Of a stretch of 64,000 bases of DNA, positions 45,816-54,346 are shown piece after piece. The position numbers and the translations under genes were made by a program. The notes below the pieces were generated by a model. The model was not told the DNA's origin. It made no database searches and was given only the letters and a program-made list of their open reading frames with translations. The stretch is from the NCBI RefSeq assembly GCF_016741815.1, contig NZ_JAERRJ010000020.1, forward strand, positions 1-64,000. The letters run 5' to 3'. The first letter of the stretch is position 1; the number at the start of each line of letters is the position of its first letter. The stretch is from Nocardia acididurans (GTDB lineage Bacteria > Actinomycetota > Actinomycetes > Mycobacteriales > Mycobacteriaceae).

Positions 45816-46978
45816 GCCAGCTCCTGCAGGGCCGCCCGCAGCCGGATGAGCATGTCGCGGTCGGCGGGCTCCCAGCTCTCGGGCGCGGGGGTGAGCGCGG
45901 CCTGCCGGACGCGGCGGCGCGGCAGCGGGGCCGGGCCGCCGGGCGTCGGCGCCTGGATCTCCGGGTCGCCGTGCTGGATGGAAGCCGGTGCGGCGGCGGG
46001 CGGTTCGATGAGACCGGCGGCGGTCATATCGCGCACGGCCTGCAGGCAGCCGTAGGCGGTGCGGTCGAGGGTGCGCGCGATGGCGGTGACGCTGCGGCGC
46101 GCGTCGGCGGCGGCCAGCACCTCGGCCTGGCCGGCGGTGAGAACCACCCGGCGGTGCGCGATGCGGCGCGCGGGGACCACGGCGGCGCGGTCCACCAGCT
46201 CGGTATGCCACGGGCCGGGGTCGAGCGCGCCGCGGCGATCGCATTCGTGGATCACCACGCGCGGGGTGACGGCGCACAGGTCCGACAGCCAGTGCGCGGG
46301 CGCGGATTCGAACTCGACCGGGCCGGGCGCGGCCAGCAGCAGATACGCGGCATCGAAAATCGACAGCAGCACAAGGGTTTCCAGGCGCGGGCGGGATACG
46401 ACGGCGAGGCGCGGTGCGGTGGCAGAGCTCTGCCCCGGGGTATCGGCGGTGCCGAGCTCGGGCAGTGCGGCCGCGGGCCCGAGTCCGCGCGGGGCCGACC
46501 ACTGCCCGGCGGGATCGCGGACGGGTGCGGTGGACAACTGCCCGGCGCGATCGCGTTCGGACGCCGTGCCGAACCGGGCGGGATCGAGCAGGCCGGAGGC
46601 CGTGCGCTGTTCGGCCGGGCGCTGCTGGCGCAGGGCGCCCAGCGCACCGGCCGCGCGGGCGTGCTTCGCGGCGTCGGTGGTCGTCAGCGGTTGCGCCACA
46701 GCGGTGGACGCGGCGGTCTGCCGGAGCGGGACGGCTGCCCGCCGGGCCGCGGGCGTCCCCGTGATTGCGCTCGGGTCGCCGGTGGCGGCGCGCTGCCAGG
46801 CGTCGGCGCTGGCGGCACCGGCGGCGATGACGAGGCGGTCCAGGGCGGTGGTGCGGCGGCAGTCGACGCAGGCGATGGCGCCGTCGGTGAGGTGGAATGC
46901 GCCGTCGGCGGTGCGTAATACGCCGGTGCGCCTTTCCTTTTCCAGGCGTTGCAGTTCGGTCGCCAGTTCAACGCCCAT
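45812..46978 (-). CDS. DUF4388-like protein with C-terminal winged helix
   Basis: A 388-residue protein. The N-terminus (RLEKERRTGVLRTADGAFHL, DGAIACVDCRR) resembles DUF4388/PATAN-like modules. A disordered middle is rich in Ala and Pro, and a later segment (RRVVLTAGQAEVLAAADARR with SVTAIARTLDRT) looks like a winged helix. It lies between two roadblock genes with 4- and 11-base overlaps, so it is part of the same complex or pathway. Confidence 0.65.
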   Translation of the reverse strand: MGVELATELQRLEKERRTGVLRTADGAFHLTDGAIACVDCRRTTALDRLVIAAGAASADAWQRAATGDPSAITGTPAARRAAVPLRQTAASTAVAQPLTTTDAAKHARAAGALGALRQQRPAEQRTASGLLDPARFGTASERDRAGQLSTAPVRDPAGQWSAPRGLGPAAALPELGTADTPGQSSATAPRLAVVSRPRLETLVLLSIFDAAYLLLAAPGPVEFESAPAHWLSDLCAVTPRVVIHECDRRGALDPGPWHTELVDRAAVVPARRIAHRRVVLTAGQAEVLAAADARRSVTAIARTLDRTAYGCLQAVRDMTAAGLIEPPAAAPASIQHGDPEIQAPTPGGPAPLPRRRVRQAALTPAPESWEPADRDMLIRLRAALQELA

Positions 46979-47360
46979 GATCGGCTCCGGCCAATTCGGC
47001 GAGGATGGTGCGGATCTGAAATCTCGCCATGGCGAGATTGCCGGGGTCGTCGTCGAATACGGTGTGGATGAATAGGCGGCCTTCGAAGTCGCCGTCGAGC
47101 AAATTCAGGAGGTGGAATCCACGGGTGCCGTCGATGATGATCTCGCTGATGTCGTCGCCGTCGGCACCGGTGGTGAGCGCTGGGCACGCGAGGATTACGC
47201 GGACCACATCGGTGGTCACCGCCGCGTCGGCGTGCTGGTCGACGCCCTCGTAGACGCCGGCGGAGGCGATGGCCAAACCGCTCGCTCCGTCCACGAGGGT
47301 CACGCTGCGCGCACCCGGGATATCCATGATGCGTTCGAGGCAGCCATCAATTCCGATCAC
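46968..47360 (-). CDS. Roadblock/LC7-like protein A
   Basis: A 130-residue protein (IPGARSVTLVDGASGLAIAS, DISEIIIDGTRGFHLLNLLD, RLFIHTVFDDDPGNLAMARF) with roadblock-like topology. GTG 47360 is the start. It heads the operon that continues with the DUF4388-like and two other roadblock genes, and it overlaps the next gene by 11 bases. Confidence 0.75.
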   Translation of the reverse strand: MIGIDGCLERIMDIPGARSVTLVDGASGLAIASAGVYEGVDQHADAAVTTDVVRVILACPALTTGADGDDISEIIIDGTRGFHLLNLLDGDFEGRLFIHTVFDDDPGNLAMARFQIRTILAELAGADHGR

Positions 47361-47814
47361 CGAACACCGGCCTTGTCATGCGAGGGTTTTCGAGTTCCAG
47401 ACGCTACACAGGGTTTGCGGGCGGCGTGCGGGGATTGTGCGAGATTTCTTGACGGCCATCATATTTGGCCGAAAATCCGATAATAATACTTCGCGGTATT
47501 CGTTAACTGGCGTGGCTGATATCCGCCGAGGAATTCGATCGGTGACTCAATTCGGCCCGAAGTGGGGACCAAATACCCTGGCGCGCCTTCGGCGGATCGT
47601 CGGCACGTTCGCCGGCGGCGGCCGGACACCCGATGTCGGGCACCGGAGACCTCGGCCGCGCGCGGCTTTTGGGAGAGTTGCGGGGATGCAGCTGACCTGC
47701 AGCGTGTCGGGATTGTGAAGGTTTCCCGGCTTCTCTAGTGTCCGGTTCGGGCCCGCATCTCTTCGGCCCGCGCTCGGACGTGGAGACCTCACCCCTCTCG
47801 ATAAGGAGCATCCG
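47361..47814. other. Divergent intergenic region with an AT-rich core
   Basis: This 454-bp gap separates the roadblock operon (-) from the secreted metallopeptidase (+). About 47450-47530 is notably AT-rich for this genome (around GATAATAATACTT and GTTAACTGG), consistent with promoter DNA, and GGCCATCATATTTGGCC is a short inverted repeat. No ORF or RNA gene is supported. Confidence 0.6.
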
Positions 47815-49056
47815 ATGCGGGTCCGGACCTGTGCGGCCGTCACCGCCGCGCTCGTGCTGCTCGGTGGCGCACCGGTGTCCTACGCGGCCCCGGTGGGCAT
47901 GCTCTCCGACAGCGTCGACAGCGACGGTGACGCACTGCCCGACAGCTGGGAGCAGTACGGGCTCGATGTGGACGGCGACGGGAATCCGGAGGTGGATCTG
48001 CCCGGACTGGGCGCCGACCCGCGGCACAAGGACATCTTCGTCGAGATGGACTACATGCCGGGGCGGGAGCCGTCGGACGCGGTACTCGCCCGGATCGCGG
48101 AGGTGTTCGGGACCAGTCCGGTACCCAATCCGGACGGCAGCACGGGCATCGCAATTCATCTGGATCTCGGGACACGTGGGGCGGCCGTGCCGCCCGCCCA
48201 GCAGGATCCGGGCACCGGGTCCGCGACGGGATCGACGGGATCGGCGGGTTCCGCCCAGCCGCAGCGTCCGAAAGCCGGTGCGGGTCGATACGATCTGGGC
48301 GGCGGCAATCCGGTGCCGGACGACCCCGATCTGAATCCCTCGCTGACCGAGGTCGGGCAGCTGCGCCAGCGGTACTTCGCGCCCGAGCGCGCCTACGTCT
48401 TCCACTACATGGTCTGGGGCGATCGGATCGACGGCTCGTGCAGCAGCGGGCAGGGGTTCGCGATCCCCAACGACACCTTCGTCGTGGCGCTGGGTCCGGC
48501 GTGCTTTCCGGAGGTCGCCGAGGATCAGCAGGTGGGCACGTTCATCCACGAACTCGGCCACAACCTCGGCCTGCAGCACGGCGGGACGGACGGCGTGAAC
48601 TACAAGCCGAACTACCTGAGCGTCATGAACTACTCCTTCCAGATGTTCGGCGTGCCACGATCCGACGGCACCTGGTACTTCGGCTACTCCGATGCCGACC
48701 CGGGTCCGCTCGACGAGAATCGGCTCGACGAGCAGCGCGGGCTCGGCCCGCTCGGCGCGGGATGGCGGACGGCGTATTCCTGCGGGTTCGCCGCCACCCC
48801 GAACCGGTACACCGACCGTTCCGCCGATCAGCCCATCGACTGGAACTGCGACGGCGAGCACGGTCTCGCCGCGAGCAGCATCAACTCCGACTGGTTACTG
48901 AATAACCTTACGGCGCAGAATAATTGGGCCTCACTCCAGTTCAACGGCGGGGATATCGGCTCGACGTCGAAGTACACCGGCACGCCGCTGCCCGCGCCGG
49001 TGGAGCTCGACAGCGTCACCGCGAACGAGCTGGCCCGGTCACTGCACCGGCACTAG
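47815..49056 (+). CDS. Secreted metzincin-like metallopeptidase
   Basis: A 413-residue exported protein with signal peptide MRVRTCAAVTAALVLLGGAP. DSVDSDGDALPDSWEQYGLD looks like a calcium-binding (thrombospondin type 3-like) segment. The zinc site is FIHELGHNLGLQHGG, and the Met-turn is YLSVMNYSFQ, as in metzincins. It probably degrades extracellular protein. It converges with the glycosyltransferase gene, with a 4-base overlap of their 3' ends. Confidence 0.88.
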   Translation: MRVRTCAAVTAALVLLGGAPVSYAAPVGMLSDSVDSDGDALPDSWEQYGLDVDGDGNPEVDLPGLGADPRHKDIFVEMDYMPGREPSDAVLARIAEVFGTSPVPNPDGSTGIAIHLDLGTRGAAVPPAQQDPGTGSATGSTGSAGSAQPQRPKAGAGRYDLGGGNPVPDDPDLNPSLTEVGQLRQRYFAPERAYVFHYMVWGDRIDGSCSSGQGFAIPNDTFVVALGPACFPEVAEDQQVGTFIHELGHNLGLQHGGTDGVNYKPNYLSVMNYSFQMFGVPRSDGTWYFGYSDADPGPLDENRLDEQRGLGPLGAGWRTAYSCGFAATPNRYTDRSADQPIDWNCDGEHGLAASSINSDWLLNNLTAQNNWASLQFNGGDIGSTSKYTGTPLPAPVELDSVTANELARSLHRH

Positions 49057-50276
49057 GCGCCGGTCGCCCGGCGCAGCACGATCCGCGCGGCCGCCTCCGC
49101 GCCGTCGGTGACGATGCGCGGCCCCAGGGCGCGGGCCGCCGCCACGGTGTCCGGCGCGAGCGCGTGTTCCAGTGCGGCGGTGAGGGTTTCGACGGTGGGC
49201 ACGGCCGGTGCGTGCGCCGCGCCGATACCGAGCGCGGCAATGCGCTCGGCCCAGTAGAACTGGTCGTAGCGCTGCGGCACGATCACCTGCGGCGCGCCGG
49301 AGCGGGCGGCCGCGGTGGTGGCGCCCGCGCCGCCGTGATGCACGACGGCGGCCAGGCGCGGGAACAGCGCCTGCTGATTGACCTCGCCGAGGGACAGGCA
49401 GTCCGGCGCGGCGTCGATCAGCGCCAGGTCCGTCCAGCCGCGCGAGACGATGGCACGACGGCCCAGCGCGCGGGCGGTGTCGATGACCACGCGGCTGAAT
49501 TCCGGTGCGACGTGCATACTTCCGAAGCCGAAGTAGAGCGGCGGGTCGCCGGCGGCGAGGAAGTCCTCGAGTTCGGCGGACAGCGGCCGGTCGTCGGGGA
49601 CGAGCCACGCGCCGGTCTGGGTCACCTCCAGTTCCGGATTGCCCGGCCACGGGCCGAGCAGTGGATCGGCGGCCAGCAGCGGTGTGGCGCTGAAGATGTG
49701 GTCGCGCACGCCGGTGATCGGTTTCAGGCCGAGCTCCACGCGATGGGCGTTGATGGGGTCGGCGAAGCGGGCGTCCCAGCGCTGCGCGTCCTGCTCCCAC
49801 TGGGTGCGCGGGTCGGCGGCCGGGTCCACGTCGGGCTGGCCCGGGACCGGCGGCATGAACGGCGGCGCGAGCTGATCCGAGGGCAGCGTCACCGGGCAGA
49901 AGGAGATGTACGCGTAGGGCAGTCCCCGATACTCGGCGATCGAATTCGAGGCGGGCTGCAGGGCCCCGCACGCGACGATGGCGTCGCACTCCGCGGCCGC
50001 CGCACCGACCGCCTCGAATTGTTCGGCGACGGTGTTCCCGATCATCTGCCGCATGACGGTGACCATGTCCTGCGCCCCGGTGCTCCGCTGCGGCGTGAAC
50101 TTGCGCACCTCCGGACCCACGGGAACGAACGGAATCCCGTAACCGCTGATCAACTCCCCGAAATCCGGCGGCGCGACCAGCCGGACCGCACTGCCCCGCC
50201 CCCGCAATGCCAGCGCCAGCGCCAGCATGGGCTGCACCTCTCCCCGCGATCCAATTGTCGACAGCAGTACTCGCAT
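49053..50276 (-). CDS. UGT-like glycosyltransferase (GT1)
   Basis: A 407-residue GT-B enzyme. N-terminal: MRVLLSTIGSRGEVQPMLAL. C-terminal nucleotide-sugar site: PPLYFGFGSM, LAAVVHHGGAGATTAAARSG and PQRYDQFYWAERI. These are the patterns of antibiotic and sterol glycosyltransferases (vancomycin GtfB/sterol 3-beta type), which glycosylate small lipophilic molecules. ATG 50276 is the start. No other biosynthetic genes are adjacent, so the acceptor is unknown. Confidence 0.9.
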   Translation of the reverse strand: MRVLLSTIGSRGEVQPMLALALALRGRGSAVRLVAPPDFGELISGYGIPFVPVGPEVRKFTPQRSTGAQDMVTVMRQMIGNTVAEQFEAVGAAAAECDAIVACGALQPASNSIAEYRGLPYAYISFCPVTLPSDQLAPPFMPPVPGQPDVDPAADPRTQWEQDAQRWDARFADPINAHRVELGLKPITGVRDHIFSATPLLAADPLLGPWPGNPELEVTQTGAWLVPDDRPLSAELEDFLAAGDPPLYFGFGSMHVAPEFSRVVIDTARALGRRAIVSRGWTDLALIDAAPDCLSLGEVNQQALFPRLAAVVHHGGAGATTAAARSGAPQVIVPQRYDQFYWAERIAALGIGAAHAPAVPTVETLTAALEHALAPDTVAAARALGPRIVTDGAEAAARIVLRRATGA

Positions 50277-50368
50277 GTGAACTCCTCTCGATAGCCAGAC
50301 CAGCGATTGTGCGGGCTCCCCCGGGCCTTGCGGCAAGGCCCCACCTGCGATATACAGTGAAATGGGAA

Positions 50369-50392
50369 GAAGCCCGGCGGCAGCCGGGCTTC
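50369..50392. terminator. Hairpin downstream of the DUF2871 gene
   Basis: GAAGCCCGGC / GCCGGGCTTC forms a perfect 10-bp stem with loop GGCA. It lies 17 bases after the DUF2871 stop on the minus strand. Confidence 0.7.
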
Positions 50393-50408
50393 TCGTATTT
50401 TCCGGGTG

Positions 50409-50807
50409 TCAGGCCACTCGTTTGCCGAGGTTGATGAAGAACAGGATCAGGCCGACGGTGAGCACGATGTGGCCCAGGCCCGCGAGTCCGGCGGTGGCCG
50501 CACCGGTTTCGACACCGCGCACCTGCTGGATCCCGTGCAGGATCATGATGCCGACGGTGAGGGCCACGCCCGCGTTGTAGGTCCGGAAGGACCAGGCGAA
50601 CAGCGGGCTCGCGGTGAGCCGGAAGGATTTCTCCAGCGCCAGCAGGATCAGGTGGAACAGCATGCCGAGGGCGAGCAGGTGGGTGTGCACCACCGACAGC
50701 TGGGTCTCGCCGTCGAAATCGTTGAGGCTGGTGAACTCCCGGTAGAACAGCCCGGAGATCAGGCCCGCGATCATGTAGACGTGGGCGGCGTTGTAGATCA
50801 TGCGCAT
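50409..50807 (-). CDS. DUF2871 membrane protein
   Basis: A 132-residue membrane protein with several helices (MIYNAAHVYMIAGLISGLFY, LSVVHTHLLALGMLFHLILL, the terminal VLTVGLILFFINLGKR). The THLLALGM and YREFT patterns match DUF2871. Histidines in the helices could bind heme or metal. It follows a DUF4267 gene, with nine bases between them. Confidence 0.8.
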   Translation of the reverse strand: MRMIYNAAHVYMIAGLISGLFYREFTSLNDFDGETQLSVVHTHLLALGMLFHLILLALEKSFRLTASPLFAWSFRTYNAGVALTVGIMILHGIQQVRGVETGAATAGLAGLGHIVLTVGLILFFINLGKRVA

Positions 50808-50816
50808 GCCGCCGCC

Positions 50817-51188
50817 TCAGGCCGCGAACAGCAGGGCCGCGCTGATCAGCACGACCACCGCGGTGGCGAAGTGGATGCCGAAGGCCGCCGCCCTGGTGCC
50901 GCCGTGCCGCAGCACGATCACGGTGTCGCCGAACGGAGTGAGCGACACGGCCACCAGGTACCAGGCGACCGCGTCGGCGTCGGCGAAGGCGAGCAGCGCC
51001 AGGCCGATGACGCCCGAGGTGATATCCCGCAGGCCCTTGATCGACAGGTACGCGCTGTCCCCGTCGGGCCACGTGGGCACGCCGAACCCCGCCGCCGCGC
51101 CCTGTGGATCGAGGAGGAACCGGGTGCCGATCGCGATGATGAAGACGGCCAGGAATATCGCCAGGCCGTAGGCGATTGGGGTGAGCAT
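50817..51188 (-). CDS. DUF4267 membrane protein
   Basis: A 123-residue protein with four hydrophobic segments (YGLAIFLAVFIIAIGTRFLL, SGVIGLALLAFADA, AWYLVAVSLTPFGDTVIVL, GIHFATAVVVLISAALLF). The GTRFLLDPQGAAAGFGVP and KGLRDITSGV motifs are typical of DUF4267. It is the first gene of a two-gene unit divergent from a LysR gene. Confidence 0.82.
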   Translation of the reverse strand: MLTPIAYGLAIFLAVFIIAIGTRFLLDPQGAAAGFGVPTWPDGDSAYLSIKGLRDITSGVIGLALLAFADADAVAWYLVAVSLTPFGDTVIVLRHGGTRAAAFGIHFATAVVVLISAALLFAA

Positions 51189-51225
51189 GATCGGACGAAG
51201 CCCTCCGGAACGTGGAACGAATATC

Positions 51226-51239
51226 TACCTCGAGAGGTA
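51226..51239. promoter_or_regulatory. Inverted repeat between DUF4267 and LysR genes
   Basis: TACCTC-GA-GAGGTA (6-bp arms) lies in the 133-bp divergent gap, a likely LysR-type binding site. The family usually regulates the divergent operon and itself from such sites. Confidence 0.5.
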
Positions 51240-51321
51240 ATCAGCGCATCCGCGCGGGAACAACGACGAATAGGGCAACCTCGGTTGCCTCCCGCACAAC
51301 GATCCGGAAAGGGACTCCGCC

Positions 51322-52269
51322 GTGGAACGGTACGAACTGGAGGCGCTGCTGGCCCTGGCCGACGAGCTGCATTTCGCGCGGGCGGCCGAACGCCTGCGGG
51401 TGTCCCCGAGCCGGATCAGCCGGATCGTGCAGACGGTCGAACGTCGCCTGGGCGCAACGCTTTTCGAACGCACCAGCCGCCAGGTGACGCTGACCCCCAT
51501 CGGCAAGCAGTTCCTCGACGAGCTGCGGCCGGGCCACGATCAGATCCAGCGTGCCGTCGCCCGCGCCACCCAGGCCGGGCGCGGCATCGACGGCGTGCTC
51601 ACCGTCGGCTTCCTCGGCCCGGCGGCCGGGCGGGTAATCCTCACGCTGGCAGCGGATTTCCGGGCCGAGCACCCGGGCGTCGACGTCCGCATCCGGGAGA
51701 TCCACATGTCCGAGGGCGTCGCCGCCTGGCGCTCCGACCGCTTCGACATGATGCTGCTCGAACGTCCTGTCGGTGAACCGGATTTCGTCACCGGCCCGAC
51801 CCTGTTCCGCGAGGCCCGGGTGCTGGCGGTCTCCGACCGGCATCCGCTCGCCACCCGCGCCGCGATCACCTCGGAGGATCTCGCCCAGGTGGCGCTGATC
51901 CGGATGCCGAGCGCCCTGCCCGCCGAATGGGTGGCGGCGCGGGCCCCGCACCGTACGCCCGGCGGGCTGCCCATCCCGGTGTTCGGTGAAGCCCACAGCT
52001 GTGCGGAGATCTTGTCGCGGGTCGGCGCGGGCGAGGGTGCGTTCGTGGTGGGCGAACAGGCGGTGCGCTACGACCCGCGCCCCGATATCGTCTACCTCCC
52101 GATCACCGACGCGCCGCCCATCGAATGGGGCTTCGTCTGGCACGCCACCCGCGAGACAGCCCGGGTGCGTGCCTTCAACGCCGCCGCCGTCGCATCGGTT
52201 GCCCAGGGGCATACGGGTTTTCAGCCTGCGCTCGCGGGTCGCCGGGATGCGGGTGTCCGCGGGGCGTGA
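51322..52269 (+). CDS. LysR-family transcriptional regulator
   Basis: A 315-residue regulator. The HTH is YELEALLALADELHFARAAE with VSPSRISRIVQTVERRLGAT and LFERTSRQVTLT, followed by the periplasmic-binding-like effector domain (GVLTVGFLGPAAGRVI). It starts at GTG 51322. It is likely to control the DUF4267-DUF2871 pair. The convergent tRNA genes lie 53 bases downstream. Confidence 0.92.
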   Translation: MERYELEALLALADELHFARAAERLRVSPSRISRIVQTVERRLGATLFERTSRQVTLTPIGKQFLDELRPGHDQIQRAVARATQAGRGIDGVLTVGFLGPAAGRVILTLAADFRAEHPGVDVRIREIHMSEGVAAWRSDRFDMMLLERPVGEPDFVTGPTLFREARVLAVSDRHPLATRAAITSEDLAQVALIRMPSALPAEWVAARAPHRTPGGLPIPVFGEAHSCAEILSRVGAGEGAFVVGEQAVRYDPRPDIVYLPITDAPPIEWGFVWHATRETARVRAFNAAAVASVAQGHTGFQPALAGRRDAGVRGA

Positions 52270-52321
52270 GGGCCGGTGACGCGGCGAGACCCGGTCGAAA
52301 CCGGGCCTCGCTGTCGAACTG

Positions 52322-52396
52322 TGGTGCGCGATACTGGGATTGAACCAGTGACCTCTTCCGTGTCAGGGAAGCGCTCTCCCGCTGAGCTAATCGCGC
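52322..52396 (-). tRNA. tRNA-Val(GAC), copy 2
   Basis: Identical over 75 nt, including the encoded CCA, to the copy at 33335-33409, with anticodon GAC. It lies 13 bases after tRNA-Gly copy 2 on the minus strand. Confidence 0.97.
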
Positions 52397-52409
52397 GGGG
52401 TACTTCTCG

Positions 52410-52482
52410 AGCGGATGACGAGATTCGAACTCGCGACCCTCACCTTGGCAAGGTGATGCGCTACCAGCTGCGCTACATCCGC
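52410..52482 (-). tRNA. tRNA-Gly(GCC), copy 2
   Basis: 73-nt cloverleaf with anticodon GCC, identical to the copy at 61543-61615. It differs from copy 1 by one T-stem pair (A-T instead of G-C). Confidence 0.97.
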
Positions 52483-52525
52483 ATTCGCTCACCGGGCCCG
52501 TGTGCTGCTCGGCTTGCGGGACAGA

Positions 52526-52556
52526 ACATTAGCGTACTACCCGGCATAGTTTGCAA
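52526..52556 (-). promoter_or_regulatory. Promoter of the inverted tRNA-Gly-Val pair
   Basis: On the minus strand TTGCAA and TAATGT are 19 bases apart, and GCTAATGTTCT matches the blocks before the other two tRNA-Gly genes. It lies about 44 bases upstream of tRNA-Gly. Confidence 0.6.
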
Positions 52557-52609
52557 ATCGGCACGAAAACGGCGGTTTCGGAGCGGGCCCGCGGACCCCG
52601 CCGGGTGGG

Positions 52610-53074
52610 TCAGAGCTGTTGCGGCGGCAGGATTTCGGGGAGGGGGGCGGCGAGATCGGGGATGCGGCAGGTGCGGGTGGCGAGGGCGTGGGCGAGGTCG
52701 GCGTAGGCGAGGGAGAGTTCGGCGAGGCGTTTCCAGGATTGGTGGTCGGGGCAGCCGGGGGTGGTGGTGTGCGGGGAGGAGTGGGCGGCGATGGTGAGGT
52801 GGGCCAGGCGGTCGACGACCATGCCGAGCGTTTCGGTGTGCAGCGGGGCGGCGGCGTGCGGGCGCGGGAGTTCGCGGGCGGTCCAGGAGTCGATGTCGTG
52901 GATGAGGCGGGCGCGGGTGCGGTCGATATCGGGATGGGCGGTGGGGTCGGCGGTGCGGCGGGCCTCGTGCAGGCTGGCCAGTTCGTAGGCGGCCTGCAGG
53001 ATGGGGTGTGGATGCGGGACGGTGCCCGCGCAGGCGTCCACAAGCATTTCCTTCGAGGGCAATTCGGCTGGCAC
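52610..53074 (-). CDS. DUF4254 family protein
   Basis: A 154-residue helical protein starting at GTG 53074. The features RARLIHDIDSWTARELPRP, ETLGMVVDRLAHLTIAAHSS and SWKRLAELSLAYADLAHALA match DUF4254, common in Nocardia and relatives. It diverges from the XRE gene across 157 bp. The function is unknown. Confidence 0.82.
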   Translation of the reverse strand: MPAELPSKEMLVDACAGTVPHPHPILQAAYELASLHEARRTADPTAHPDIDRTRARLIHDIDSWTARELPRPHAAAPLHTETLGMVVDRLAHLTIAAHSSPHTTTPGCPDHQSWKRLAELSLAYADLAHALATRTCRIPDLAAPLPEILPPQQL

Positions 53075-53159
53075 AGGTGCTCCTTCGATACCGGAGGGGC
53101 GAGTTGCGGATGCATCGCGCCGACGTGGCTAGTAGACACCCATAATCGGCAAACAGGAA

Positions 53160-53173
53160 TACTGCGGGCAGTA
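53160..53173. promoter_or_regulatory. Inverted repeat before the XRE gene
   Basis: TACTGC-GG-GCAGTA lies in the gap between divergent DUF4254 and XRE genes, 59 bases before the XRE start. It is a candidate autoregulatory site. Confidence 0.4.
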
Positions 53174-53231
53174 AATCAATAGAATTGCCTTGCGTTCCAA
53201 TCCGGGGAGATCCAGATAGCGAGGCTCACTA

Positions 53232-54146
53232 ATGGTTGGGTCGACACTTCCACAGCGCGCATTCGGGCGGGTCCTGCGCGAGCATCGAATTCGCAGCGGC
53301 AAAAGCCAATTGACAGCCGGTATGCATATCGACCTGTCACCGCAGTCGATCGGCCGGCTCGAAGACGGTCAGCGCGTGCGACTTTCGACCGTGCAACTGG
53401 CGGCCCTGCTCGACTGCTACGGCCTCGCCGATCCGAGCGCCGCACGCGCCGAGGTGTTCGGACTGTGGGAGGAGGTGCGCCAGGAGTTGCGCACCGCGCG
53501 GCTGCACCAGACCGGTTACGGCTGGTGGCGGGTGTACGCCGACCAGTACGCCACCCACTTCGACCACTACATGTCGCTCGAGTCGAGTGCCGTGCGGCTC
53601 ACCACTTTCCAGCTCGCACTGGTGCCGGGCATCGTGCAGCACGACGAGTACCGGCGGGCCATGATCCTCGCCGCGGAACCCGATATTCCACCCGGGGATA
53701 TCACGCGCCGACTCGAACTGGCGGCGCGCAGACAACGGCTACTCGCCGACCGAACGGACAATTGCGAAGTGCGCGTGCTGCTGTCGGAAGCGGCCCTGCG
53801 GCATCGCCCCTGCGACCGCGCCGCGATGGCCGCACAACTGCGGTATCTCGCCGAATCGGCTGTGCACCGGAATATCTCGGTGCGGGTCGTCCCCTGGGAT
53901 ACCGACCGGCAGCCCGGGACGGTGACGCAGTCGTTCACCCTGCTCGAATTCCCGCGCCTGCCGAGCCGTGACCTGATCGAGCCGCCGGTGGTCTACATCG
54001 AGACGCCCGAGGGGGCGCTGTTCCTGGAACAGGATGCCGCGATCGCCCGGCATCGCAAGGCTGTCAACGATATCGAGCACGTAGCATTGAGCGAGAGCGA
54101 TACCCAGGATCTGGTGCTCAGGATCGCAGAGGAGTACTCGACGTGA
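53232..54146 (+). CDS. XRE-family regulator with DUF5753 C-terminal domain
   Basis: A 304-residue protein. The N-terminal helix-turn-helix is FGRVLREHRIRSGKSQLTAG with LSPQSIGRLEDGQRVRLS. The rest matches DUF5753 (WWRVYADQYATHFDHYMSLE, FQLALVPGIVQHDEYRRAMI, VRVVPWDTDRQPG). It overlaps the DUF397 gene by an ATGA-type junction, the standard actinobacterial XRE-DUF397 pair. Such pairs act as developmental or toxin-antitoxin-like switches. Confidence 0.9.
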   Translation: MVGSTLPQRAFGRVLREHRIRSGKSQLTAGMHIDLSPQSIGRLEDGQRVRLSTVQLAALLDCYGLADPSAARAEVFGLWEEVRQELRTARLHQTGYGWWRVYADQYATHFDHYMSLESSAVRLTTFQLALVPGIVQHDEYRRAMILAAEPDIPPGDITRRLELAARRQRLLADRTDNCEVRVLLSEAALRHRPCDRAAMAAQLRYLAESAVHRNISVRVVPWDTDRQPGTVTQSFTLLEFPRLPSRDLIEPPVVYIETPEGALFLEQDAAIARHRKAVNDIEHVALSESDTQDLVLRIAEEYST

Positions 54147-54346
54147 TCGATCTGCCGAATGCCCGGTGGTTCAAATCCAGCGGCAGCCCCAATGCCGATA
54201 CCTGCGTGGAGGTCGCCTTCCTGGCGGCGGGCCGGGTCGGCGTGCGCGACTCCACGGACCCCGCGGGCCCGGCGCTGGTGTTCACCGGGGAGCAGTGGGA
54301 TCGCTTCATTGCGGGTGTTCGAGTCGCACCACGTCGAACGGAATGA
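54143..54346 (+). CDS. DUF397 protein
   Basis: A 67-residue protein with the DUF397 signature: ARWFKSSGSPNADTCVEVAF, VGVRDSTDPAGPALVFTGEQ and WDRFIAGV. It is a presumed partner or antagonist of the upstream XRE regulator. Its 3' end overlaps the convergent DUF8175-like gene by 41 bases. Confidence 0.92.
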   Translation: MIDLPNARWFKSSGSPNADTCVEVAFLAAGRVGVRDSTDPAGPALVFTGEQWDRFIAGVRVAPRRTE

